Origin: an uncultured Ignavibacteria bacterium
Lineage (GTDB): Bacteria; Bacteroidota; Ignavibacteria; Kapaibacteriales; UBA2268
Assembly: GCA_903911805.1 (NCBI GenBank)
Contig: CAIWET010000113.1
Span: forward strand, 1-13,708
Direction of reading: 5' to 3'
DNA length: 13,708 nucleotides
Shown: piece by piece, positions 1 to 6,630 of the stretch
Layout of the letters: each line of letters starts with the position of its first letter
Position numbering within the stretch: the stretch's first letter is position 1
The notes under the pieces: generated by a model
Told to the model about the DNA's origin: nothing
Databases searched by the model: none
What the model saw: only the letters and a program-made list of their open reading frames with translations
Made by a program: the position numbers and the translations under genes

Positions 1-1
1 C

Positions 2-1174
2 CGATCTGTTTTGAAAGATAAAAAAGTACTCGTTAGAGTCGATTTCAATGTTCCTTTGGATGAAAATTTAAAAATTACTGATGATACAAGAATTGTTCAA
101 TCGCTTCCAACTATTGACAAAATTATTGACGATCACGGTATTCCAATTTTGATGTCTCACCTTGGAAGACCAAAAGGCGAAAAGAAAGCTAAATTTTCTT
201 TAAAACCTGTTGCGGATTATTTAATTAATAATTATGGATATGATGTAATTTTTGCTGACGATTGCATTGGTGATGATGTTTTGAATTTAATTAATAATGC
301 AGACATTGGTCAAATTGTATTACTCGAGAATTTAAGATTTTATAAAGAAGAAGAAGCTAACGATTTAGAATTTGCAAAAAAACTCGCAGCTAATGGAGAA
401 GTTTTCGTTAATGATGCTTTTGGGGCTGCTCATAGAGCTCATGCTTCGACTGCAGGAATTACTCAATTCGTTGAAGAAAAGTATGCTGGCAAGCTAATGC
501 TAGATGAATTAGAGTATCTTGGCAAAGCTTTAAATTCTCCTGTTAGACCTTTTGTTGCAATTATTGGTGGTTCAAAAATTTCAGGTAAAATTGATGTAAT
601 CAGAAATTTAATGGATAAATGCAATTCTATTATTATTGGTGGCGGTATGATGTTCACTTTTTATAAAGCTATGGGCTATAATATCGGAAATTCTATTTTA
701 GAAGCTGATAAAGTTGACCTTGCTAAAGAGTTGATTGAATTGGCTAAAAGTAAAGGCGTTAATTTGTTATTGCCAACCGATGTTGTAATTGCTGATGCTT
801 TTAATAATGATGCAAATTTCAAATCTGTAAGTTCTAATGATATACCTGATGGTTGGATTGGTATGGATATTAGTGAAGATTCGATTAAAACTTTTTCTGA
901 AACAATTATTGCAGCAAAAATTATTGTCTGGAATGGACCAATGGGTGTATTCGAAATGAGTAATTTTGCAAATGGAACTTTTTCGATTGCAAAAGCGTTG
1001 GCAACTGCTACTGATAGAGGAGCTATTTCAATTGTTGGTGGAGGAGATTCTGTTGCTGCTATCAAACAAATGGGTTATAGCAAAAAAGTTTCTCACGTTT
1101 CTACTGGCGGTGGTGCTTCTTTAGAATTTTTAGAAGGTAAGCAACTTCCAGGAGTTGTTGCTTTGGGATTGTAA
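2..1174 (+). CDS. pgk: Phosphoglycerate kinase, 5'-truncated by the window edge
   Basis: Reversible transfer of a phosphate between 1,3-bisphosphoglycerate and ADP in cytoplasmic glycolysis/gluconeogenesis. The two-lobed family fold is visible throughout. Counting from the TTG codon at 11, the N-lobe has the RVDFNVP substrate motif (9-15), R27, HLGRP (50-54), ENLRF (106-110) and the HRAHAST loop (141-147). The C-lobe has GGSKISGK (186-193), the WNGPMGVFE nucleotide-site segment (307-315), GGGDS (343-347) and GGGASLEFL (366-374). The frame stays open upstream of the TTG (codons R-S-V at 2-10). Family members usually carry about ten more residues before this motif, so the TTG at 11 is probably internal and the true start lies outside the window. 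About 390 visible residues is otherwise full length. It is the only plus-strand gene and converges on the envelope operon. Identification is secure; only the start is unknown. Confidence 0.96.
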   Translation, partial: RSVLKDKKVLVRVDFNVPLDENLKITDDTRIVQSLPTIDKIIDDHGIPILMSHLGRPKGEKKAKFSLKPVADYLINNYGYDVIFADDCIGDDVLNLINNADIGQIVLLENLRFYKEEEANDLEFAKKLAANGEVFVNDAFGAAHRAHASTAGITQFVEEKYAGKLMLDELEYLGKALNSPVRPFVAIIGGSKISGKIDVIRNLMDKCNSIIIGGGMMFTFYKAMGYNIGNSILEADKVDLAKELIELAKSKGVNLLLPTDVVIADAFNNDANFKSVSSNDIPDGWIGMDISEDSIKTFSETIIAAKIIVWNGPMGVFEMSNFANGTFSIAKALATATDRGAISIVGGGDSVAAIKQMGYSKKVSHVSTGGGASLEFLEGKQLPGVVALGL

Positions 1175-1191
1175 AAAAGTATCCCTTTTTT
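1165..1191 (+). terminator. Candidate intrinsic terminator of pgk
   Basis: A 5-bp stem GGGAT (1165-1169) / ATCCC (1181-1185) is followed at once by six T residues (1186-1191). The pgk stop codon (1172-1174) lies in the 11-nt loop. An alternative A/T-rich stem AAAAAAG (1173-1179) / CTTTTTT (1185-1191) overlaps it. The stem is short, so it may work mainly together with the stronger hairpin at 1253-1277. Confidence 0.45.
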
Positions 1192-1205
1192 ATAATTTCA
1201 TTTGG

Positions 1206-1238
1206 AACGTAGATTCCTGTTTTCGCAGGAATGACGTT
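1206..1238. repeat. REP-like imperfect palindrome
   Basis: Nested inverted repeat: outer arms AACGT (1206-1210) / ACGTT (1234-1238) and inner arms ATTCCTG (1213-1219) / CAGGAAT (1226-1232), around a TTTTCG loop. The arms are separated by AG on one side and G on the other. It lies in the convergent gap after pgk and has no T-tract, so it does not look like a terminator. Short extragenic palindromes with ATTCC/GGAAT arms are known as dispersed REP-like repeats in many bacterial genomes. That it is dispersed in this genome is inference, since only one copy is visible here. Confidence 0.5.
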
Positions 1239-1252
1239 GTTTTTAAATATAA

Positions 1253-1277
1253 AAGGGCAGGTTTAGAACCTGCCCTT
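1253..1277. terminator. Bidirectional intrinsic terminator between convergent genes
   Basis: A perfect 11-bp inverted repeat, AAGGGCAGGTT (1253-1263) / AACCTGCCCTT (1267-1277), closes a TAG triloop. On the minus strand the stem runs straight into TTATATTT, ending the envelope operon whose last stop is at 1281. On the plus strand it is followed by ACTTTATTTTATT and can stop read-through from pgk. It is the strongest hairpin in the left part of the window. Confidence 0.9.
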
Positions 1278-1280
1278 ACT

Positions 1281-3374
1281 TTATTTTATTATAACCAATT
1301 TATTTAATTTATTTATTTCATTAGATTTTATTCTTATGAAATAAGTTCCTGATGATAAATTCAGATTATTTATGCTATATGATAATTTCTGCTCACCCTG
1401 AGATAATTTTCCATCGAAAAGTGTTGACATTATTTCGCCTTCTAATGAAAGTAACTCAATTTTAATTTCATTTAAATCGTTCAAATTAAAATCTAAATTA
1501 ATATTGTCTTTTGCAGGATTTGGAGTAATTTTAAAATATGATTCAGCACTCTCACAAACGTCTGTCACCATTATTGTAGTATAAATTCCACGACTTAATT
1601 GATAAGAAGAACCGCTATAATTTGTAATTAATTTTGAAGCTCTTACCATATAATAAACTCTACCTTCGTAAGTGATAGTATCATTGAAAGAATTCCCCTT
1701 TATCATTTCTCCAATTAGAGTATATGGTCCTTCTCTTTTTGTTGATTTATAAACATTATAAAATAATTCACCAGGGGTATCAGAGGATTCCCAAGTAATA
1801 TTTTTAGTTAAATCTGTTTTTTGAGATGCTGAAATACTCTTAGCAGGATTGATATACTCACTGAACATTGTTAGAGTTGGGTCACCCATTAATGCCACGT
1901 GAACACCCCTCATACCAACGTGATAAATAGTTGGAGTTGTCCCAGAGTAATATGCCAATGGTTTATATAAAGTATAATTTAATTGAGATATTTTCCAGGA
2001 ATATCCTATCGGATAGCCCAATCCCATATGGTGCATAAACCAAGAAGGTCTTGCTGCCCAGCCACAAGTCAGAGCATTTGGTTCTGAAGCAATTGCAGCT
2101 CTCAAAAAATTGTTTTGAGAATCCCAATCACCAAAATATGAGCCAAAGAGTAGAGTAAAAATTCCATTTACTTTATTTGCCGCAAAATCAGGTGTTGAGC
2201 CAATTCCTCCAGCACTTGTGAAAGTACCTCCACCGCAACCATAAGAAAATAAAGTGTTGTCTGTTCCTAAAGTTGTAAAGAAATCAGAAGCTGTTACGTT
2301 TTTGGCGCCAACTAAGGATGGGAAATTTCTCCAACCATTTTGAGCGAATAATTCTCCATATCCTCCAAAATTATCATCAACAATTCCTTTATAGCTCAAA
2401 CTTAACTGACCAGTTCTATATTTATGATCTTTATTTAAATAATTTCTTAGTAACTCAGTTTCTGATTTACTAAATGCAGGCATATCATAAAAATCAACTC
2501 TACCCATAATTGCAAATGGGTTATTTAAATTTAATGTGGAAATATCAAATTTTCCATCTTTTGGGATATTTTTATTTTGTTCTCTGGTTGCACTTGTTGT
2601 ATTTGTAGAAAAATCATTAAATTCATTTTCTTTCAAACAAGTATAGTAAACGTCTGCGGGCCAAGCACCTTGGTGATCCGGATGACCGTCAGGATTTAAA
2701 TTTCCTGAATATGGTACAGGAACTCTACCGATGATAAAAATTGATGAGATTGAATTATCTTTAGTATATTCTGCTTTTATTATTGCTTTTACAGCTTTAA
2801 CATTATCACCATTAAATTTCTCTGCTCTTGGTACAGCTCTTCTTAATACTCCCCAACCTTCAGTAATTAAATCTTCTTCCAATGTAGTTATTTCAGGGCT
2901 AAGATTGTCTGCCATTGTTTCATCAACAAGAATTAAACACTTGCCGAATGTATGAATAGGTTTTGTATTATATCCAGCAAGGATGTATCCGAATCCTAAA
3001 AAATTCAAATCTAATAATGAATCTTTACCATTGATTTTTTGGCGTGAATATCCTTCCGAATAACACATTAATTCATATTCGTAGCTTTCGCCTTCGGCTG
3101 CTGTTACATCTACAAATTCTGTAGTACTACTATCTAAATTTGCAATAGCGGTTCCCCAATCTTGGGAATCAATTGTTTTGCGGCTAATAACATAAGTTAA
3201 TGCTTGGATTTTTTTCTCCCAACTTATTTTTAGTCCTTTAGGATTGGTATTAACTGATGCATTCAACTGAATTGCAACTTCTTTTGCACTAAACTCTGTT
3301 CTTGTAGCAAAAGTAAATTCAGAAAAAGTGATAATCATCATTAGAAATAGAAACATTCTGTAACTTTTCATCAT
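1281..3374 (-). CDS. T9SS-exported gingipain (C25)-like protein with replaced catalytic dyad
   Basis: 697 aa. A signal peptide occupies about residues 1-24 (hydrophobic stretch, TFA-T cleavage candidate). A fibronectin-III-like domain follows (about 36-110). The central region (about 140-505) resembles the peptidase C25/gingipain fold: FIIGRVPVPYSG (213-224), GHPDHQGAWPADVYY (230-244), GRVDFYDMP (291-299) and MGDPTLTMF (496-504). A second FN3-like domain (about 510-605) precedes a typical T9SS type A sorting domain (about 612-697, ITPNPAKD at 616-623, ending KLVIIK). Where active C25 enzymes carry His and Cys, this protein appears to have SYGCGGG (377-383) and FGSYFGDWD (410-418), so proteolysis is doubtful. 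Start: GGAGG at 3380-3384 precedes two tandem ATGs (3374 and 3371), and either fits. It lies 29 nt after the cyclotransferase gene and is probably last in that operon. Exact substrate and role are unknown. Confidence 0.85.
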   Translation of the reverse strand: MMKSYRMFLFLMMIITFSEFTFATRTEFSAKEVAIQLNASVNTNPKGLKISWEKKIQALTYVISRKTIDSQDWGTAIANLDSSTTEFVDVTAAEGESYEYELMCYSEGYSRQKINGKDSLLDLNFLGFGYILAGYNTKPIHTFGKCLILVDETMADNLSPEITTLEEDLITEGWGVLRRAVPRAEKFNGDNVKAVKAIIKAEYTKDNSISSIFIIGRVPVPYSGNLNPDGHPDHQGAWPADVYYTCLKENEFNDFSTNTTSATREQNKNIPKDGKFDISTLNLNNPFAIMGRVDFYDMPAFSKSETELLRNYLNKDHKYRTGQLSLSYKGIVDDNFGGYGELFAQNGWRNFPSLVGAKNVTASDFFTTLGTDNTLFSYGCGGGTFTSAGGIGSTPDFAANKVNGIFTLLFGSYFGDWDSQNNFLRAAIASEPNALTCGWAARPSWFMHHMGLGYPIGYSWKISQLNYTLYKPLAYYSGTTPTIYHVGMRGVHVALMGDPTLTMFSEYINPAKSISASQKTDLTKNITWESSDTPGELFYNVYKSTKREGPYTLIGEMIKGNSFNDTITYEGRVYYMVRASKLITNYSGSSYQLSRGIYTTIMVTDVCESAESYFKITPNPAKDNINLDFNLNDLNEIKIELLSLEGEIMSTLFDGKLSQGEQKLSYSINNLNLSSGTYFIRIKSNEINKLNKLVIIK

Positions 3375-3403
3375 TGCAACCTCCGCAAATTTTTATTTAA
3401 ATA

Positions 3404-4258
3404 CTATTTTTCAGTTAATTTAATTTCGAAAATATAATCCCATAATTTACCAGTAACATATATTTTGTCATTTTCTTTGTCATAAGCTATACCGTTTAGC
3501 ACATCTCTTCTCTCATTATGATTGATATAAGTATTGAGCAATGATAAGTCAATATAAGCTCTAACTTTAGCAGTTTTTGGGTCAATAATAGCAACAATAT
3601 CTTTTGTCCAAATATTTGCCCAAATTTCTCCTTTAATATACTCAAGCTCATTTAAATTCATTACTGGCTTGCTGTTATCAGTTACGTAGATTGATTTGAT
3701 AAGCTTAAAATCGTCAGGGCTAACCACATTCAATATATTAGAGCCATTACTCATAATAAGATTATCTTCATAATTAGTAATTCCCCATCCCTCACCAGAA
3801 TAAGAAAATTCATCAATTTTCTCGAATGAATTGAAATCATAAACAAAACATTTTTCATTTTGCCAAGTAATTTGATAAATTTTATTTTTGTAAAGGGTAA
3901 TTCCTTCGCCAAAAATATCAGCAGAATTATATTTTGCTTTAAGTATTTTGCCTGTTTTTAATTCATCTTTTTGAATTCCAGATTGACCGTGCAATCCAGT
4001 TCCTTCGTAAAGAAATCCTTTATGCCAAAGCAATCCTTGGGTAAAAGAATTAGTATTATGTGGAAATTTATTTACTATTTCAATTTTATATGTTTTAACT
4101 TCTGGTCTTTCCATATCAGCTATTTTCTGCATTTGCTTAGGTTGTTCAGATTTAATCTGTTGTGAAATATCATTATTTTCTTTTATTTCCTCTTTGGTGC
4201 AAGAGCAACTTAAAAATGCAAAAAACAAACTAATAAATAATATTGAAAAAGTTTTCAT
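3404..4258 (-). CDS. Glutaminyl-peptide cyclotransferase, plant-type beta-propeller, lipoprotein
   Basis: 284 aa. Predicted to cyclise N-terminal glutamine of exported proteins to pyroglutamate, releasing ammonia. It matches the glutamine cyclotransferase family (PF05096, papaya-type five-bladed propeller): SFTQGL (71-76), LYEGTGLHGQS (83-93), FGEGIT (116-121), EGWGIT (156-161), NELEY (203-207), VLNGIAYD (253-260) and VTGKLW (268-273). The N-terminus is a lipoprotein signal with a lipobox-like FLSC at C18 (C20 is an alternative). A charged, Q/K/E-rich linker of about 35 residues follows, so the propeller is probably tethered in the periplasm. The ATG is 3 nt after the stop of the adenylyltransferase gene and has no clear Shine-Dalgarno, suggesting translational coupling. 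Pyroglutamate formation on signal-peptidase-cleaved proteins is common in Bacteroidota, which suits this envelope operon. The family call is firm; the natural substrates are unknown. Confidence 0.9.
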   Translation of the reverse strand: MKTFSILFISLFFAFLSCSCTKEEIKENNDISQQIKSEQPKQMQKIADMERPEVKTYKIEIVNKFPHNTNSFTQGLLWHKGFLYEGTGLHGQSGIQKDELKTGKILKAKYNSADIFGEGITLYKNKIYQITWQNEKCFVYDFNSFEKIDEFSYSGEGWGITNYEDNLIMSNGSNILNVVSPDDFKLIKSIYVTDNSKPVMNLNELEYIKGEIWANIWTKDIVAIIDPKTAKVRAYIDLSLLNTYINHNERRDVLNGIAYDKENDKIYVTGKLWDYIFEIKLTEK

Positions 4259-4261
4259 ATC

Positions 4262-4723
4262 TTAATTTTTCATTTTTTTAATAATTGAGGTAGTAGATTT
4301 ACCTTCCACTAGCGGAATTAAAAATACCTCTCCCCCATTTTCAATTACAAAATCAGCTCCAACTACTGTTTCTACTGTATAATCCCCACCTTTTACCAAA
4401 TAATTTGGTATTAAAAGCTCAATTAATTCCAATGGAGTATCTTCTTCAAAATAACACACAAAATCAACTGATTTTAGAGCGGATAAAACAATTGCCCTAT
4501 CTGCCTGATGGTTGATTGGTCTTTCGGATCCTTTTAATCTTCTTACTGAACCATCAGTATTTAAGCCAATTATCAAATAATCGCCAAGTTGCTTTGCTTT
4601 ACTTAAATAATCTACGTGACCTGAGTGAAGAATATCGAAACAACCATTTGTAAAAACGATTTTTTTATCCTGATCTTTAAGCTCAACAACTATTTTCTTA
4701 AGTAATTCTTGATCAATTACCAT
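4262..4723 (-). CDS. rfaE2: D-glycero-beta-D-manno-heptose 1-phosphate adenylyltransferase
   Basis: 153 aa, the usual size for the stand-alone nucleotidyltransferase (domain II of HldE/RfaE). It joins ATP and heptose 1-phosphate to give ADP-heptose for the LPS inner core, in the cytoplasm. The cytidylyltransferase fold is shown by FTNGCFDILHSGH (24-36, with the HxGH nucleotide motif at 33-36), GLNTDGSVRRLKG (53-65), RPI (68-70), the R76/L80 region, EDTPLELI (94-101), LVKGGDY (109-115) and the C-terminal GKSTTSII (141-148). Its ATG lies inside the end of the kinase gene, with an 11-nt overlap (4713-4723), so the two halves of the E. coli bifunctional enzyme are separate but translationally coupled proteins here. 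Confidence 0.94.
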   Translation of the reverse strand: MVIDQELLKKIVVELKDQDKKIVFTNGCFDILHSGHVDYLSKAKQLGDYLIIGLNTDGSVRRLKGSERPINHQADRAIVLSALKSVDFVCYFEEDTPLELIELLIPNYLVKGGDYTVETVVGADFVIENGGEVFLIPLVEGKSTTSIIKKMKN

Positions 4724-5720
4724 TTTCTGACTCCAAACTTAATTTAACGGTTTTGAGTAATTCTTTTGGTGTAATAGAAACTATTCCAGGCAATTCGCAA
4801 ACATATCCAGCTGCAAAATTAGAAAGTGTAGCAGCTTCTTTTACTGTTCCACCAGCTGTCATCATCAATGATAGAGTAGCAATTGTTGTATCTCCTGCTC
4901 CTGAAACGTCGGCTACTTGTCTTGCTTTTGTTGGTACAAATGAGATATCGCCATTAGATTCGAATAACATCATTCCACCACTTCCAAGAGTTAATAGAAT
5001 ATTTTCAGCATTCAATTTTTCTAATAAAGTTTTTCCTGCTTCTAATATTTGTTTATCGGTTTTAATTGTTAAATTTAGGGCTTGCTCTGCTTCTTTTCTA
5101 TTTGGTTTGAATACAGTTGATTTTTGGAATTCAAAGAAATTGTCGAATTTTGGATCGATAAAAGTCATTATATTTCTTTCAATACAAATCTCATTTATCA
5201 TATCAATCAATTCTTTGGTAATTGTTCCTTTGTTATAATCTTCGAATATAACACCGCCAAGATTTTCAGTTTCACTAATAACTTTTTTAATAAATTCTAA
5301 TCCTTCAACTGGAATTGAATCTCTTTTTTCTCTGTCTAATCTTGTGATTTGCTGATTGTTCCCTATTACTCTGGTCTTTACAGTAGTTGGTCTATTTATA
5401 TCAACAAATAATCCATCAGGATTAATCCCAGCTTCACGAGTTAAGTCAATAAATAGTCTGCCAGAATTGTCGTTTCCAACTAATCCACAGAGAATTACTT
5501 CAGCTCCTAGTGATTTAATATTATTTGCAACATTTGCTGCACCTCCCAAATGGAAGGTTTCTTCTTCAATATCAACAACAGGAACAGGTGCTTCAGGAGA
5601 TACTCTCGAAACTGTTCCCCAAAAATATCTATCAAGCATTACATCACCAATAACGGCGATTTTCTTGCTTTTTGCCGATTCGATTAATTCTTTTGTTCTT
5701 TCTAATGAAATATTCTGCAT
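4713..5720 (-). CDS. rfaE1: D-glycero-beta-D-manno-heptose-7-phosphate kinase (PfkB family)
   Basis: 335 aa. Phosphorylates heptose 7-phosphate at C1, the step before adenylylation on the route to ADP-heptose. PfkB/ribokinase signatures: GDVMLDRYFWGTVSRVSPEAP begins at residue 25 with the family substrate motif, LGGAANVANN (58-67), TTVKTRVI (112-119), RLDRE (127-131), FEDYNKG (159-165), FKPNRKEA (204-211) and VSGAGDTTIA (272-281), where D277 is the expected catalytic base. It ends soon after the kinase domain, at the length of domain I of E. coli HldE, so the split is genuine and not a truncation. It is the first gene of the four-gene envelope operon. The upstream 93-nt gap holds a promoter candidate. 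The Shine-Dalgarno is weak (GTAAGTGAA before ATG). Confidence 0.94.
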   Translation of the reverse strand: MQNISLERTKELIESAKSKKIAVIGDVMLDRYFWGTVSRVSPEAPVPVVDIEEETFHLGGAANVANNIKSLGAEVILCGLVGNDNSGRLFIDLTREAGINPDGLFVDINRPTTVKTRVIGNNQQITRLDREKRDSIPVEGLEFIKKVISETENLGGVIFEDYNKGTITKELIDMINEICIERNIMTFIDPKFDNFFEFQKSTVFKPNRKEAEQALNLTIKTDKQILEAGKTLLEKLNAENILLTLGSGGMMLFESNGDISFVPTKARQVADVSGAGDTTIATLSLMMTAGGTVKEAATLSNFAAGYVCELPGIVSITPKELLKTVKLSLESENGN

Positions 5721-5734
5721 TTCACTTACTTTTT

Positions 5735-5763
5735 ATTATACATTACTAAGCAAAAATAACAAA
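5735..5763 (-). promoter_or_regulatory. Candidate promoter of the envelope operon
   Basis: On the minus strand a perfect TATAAT (5740 to 5735) is preceded by TTTGTTA (5763 to 5757). Read as TTGTTA this gives a 16-nt spacer with 4 of 6 matches to the sigma-70 -35 box; read as TTTGTT the spacer is 17 nt. The predicted start is only about 8 nt before the rfaE1 ATG, giving a very short leader. No terminator hairpin was seen after the upstream rsbW-like gene, so read-through is also possible. The assignment rests on sequence match only. Confidence 0.35.
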
Positions 5764-5813
5764 TAAAAGCGAAATATTAGGCTAAAAATAAAAAAAATAG
5801 AAAAGCAGTTTTA

Positions 5814-6248
5814 TTAATTAATGAATTTTCTCAAAATCAATTTATTTGAGCTATCATTATTTTGGGAAGGAATATAAGAAATTTCATCCATAACAGATTT
5901 CATAATATGTACACCTAAACCTCCACGGTTGAAGTGTTCAAAATATTCTTTCATATTTGGAGAAGAAATGTTGTTAGGGTCAAATGGATTTCCATAATCA
6001 GAAATAATAACAGTAAATGCATTTCTTTCAGTTTCGATTGAAATGCTTATAGTTTTTTTAGAATCGAACTTAAAAGAGTGCTTAATCAAATTTGAGCAAG
6101 CTTCATCAACAGCCAAAGCAATTTTATATGCTATATCATTAGAAAAGCCGAATGTATTGGCTTTTACAATAATAAACTCTCTGATTCTCTCTAATTCAGA
6201 TAAATCACCTTGAGTTAATAAATCGCTATGTTCAGTTTTCTTGAGCAT
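5814..6248 (-). CDS. RsbW/SpoIIAB-type anti-sigma factor serine kinase
   Basis: 144 aa from the chosen ATG at 6248. A GHKL-ATPase (HATPase_c_2) of the partner-switching type, which binds a target (often a sigma factor) and inactivates its STAS antagonist by phosphorylation. The N-box is DEACSNLIKH (48-57, E49 and N53), the G1 box DYGNPFD (84-90) and the G2 box RGGLGVHIM (108-116). The frame stays open upstream to a TTG at 6323, which would overlap the STAS gene by 71 nt with K/R-rich sequence foreign to the family. The ATG at 6248, 4 nt after the STAS stop, gives the normal family length and is preferred. It is third in the phosphatase-STAS-kinase cassette. No sigma factor gene is adjacent, so the target is unknown. 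Confidence 0.9.
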   Translation of the reverse strand: MLKKTEHSDLLTQGDLSELERIREFIIVKANTFGFSNDIAYKIALAVDEACSNLIKHSFKFDSKKTISISIETERNAFTVIISDYGNPFDPNNISSPNMKEYFEHFNRGGLGVHIMKSVMDEISYIPSQNNDSSNKLILRKFIN

Positions 6249-6252
6249 TTTA

Positions 6253-6630
6253 TTAGTCTGAAACTCTTTCTTCGTTACTATTAAATTTATCAATTGCAGT
6301 TTTTTCTTCCTTTTCAATATCAAACAACATAGGAAATCCTAGCAAATCAAATACCGAAAATACTTTTTGTTGCATATCAGTTAATTTTATATCACCACCA
6401 GCTTCTCTAACGTCTTCGATAAATGCCATAAAAACGCCTAAACCGGCACTTGAAATATAATCTAAATCTCTAAAATTTACTAAAATATTATTTTTTCCAT
6501 CTTTTACCAATGTCTCTAAAGCACTTTCGAGAATAGGTGATGTATGGGCATCAAGATATCCTTTTAAGTACAAACATTCAACTTTTTCTAAATGACGCTG
6601 ATTAATAACAAACTTATTTTCCTGTGTCAT
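6253..6630 (-). CDS. STAS-domain anti-anti-sigma factor (RsbV/SpoIIAA type)
   Basis: 125 aa, a single STAS domain. In partner switching the unphosphorylated form binds the kinase and frees its target. The kinase phosphorylates a serine, which the PP2C partner reverses. The phosphorylation loop is YISSAGLGVF (58-67); by alignment with the D-S-T-G-L-G loop of RsbV the acceptor is probably S61. GYLDAHTSP (24-32), EAGGDIKLTDM (76-86) and VFDLLGF (93-99) are typical of the fold. The domain is followed by an acidic/lysine tail (about 105-125). Its ATG overlaps the stop of the phosphatase gene (ATGA, 6627-6630). A GGGGG run (6635-6639) supplies the Shine-Dalgarno. Both features point to coupled translation. 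Confidence 0.92.
   Translation of the reverse strand: MTQENKFVINQRHLEKVECLYLKGYLDAHTSPILESALETLVKDGKNNILVNFRDLDYISSAGLGVFMAFIEDVREAGGDIKLTDMQQKVFSVFDLLGFPMLFDIEKEEKTAIDKFNSNEERVSD

Noticed and set aside
11..13. TTG as the true start of pgk
   Set aside because: The frame is open to the window edge, and the family normally has about ten more residues before the RVDFNVP motif. No Shine-Dalgarno can be seen in the ten available bases.
4753..5766. Long plus-strand open frames opposite rfaE1
   Set aside because: They are antisense to a gene with clear PfkB motifs, have no ribosome site, and encode low-complexity hydrophobic/serine-rich sequence typical of shadow frames. The same applies to frames opposite pgk, the phosphatase and the ferredoxin gene.
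6249..6323. N-terminal extension of the RsbW-like kinase from a TTG codon
   Set aside because: It would overlap the STAS gene by 71 nt, encodes K/R-rich sequence not typical of the family, and a better-placed ATG lies at 6248, 4 nt after the STAS stop.
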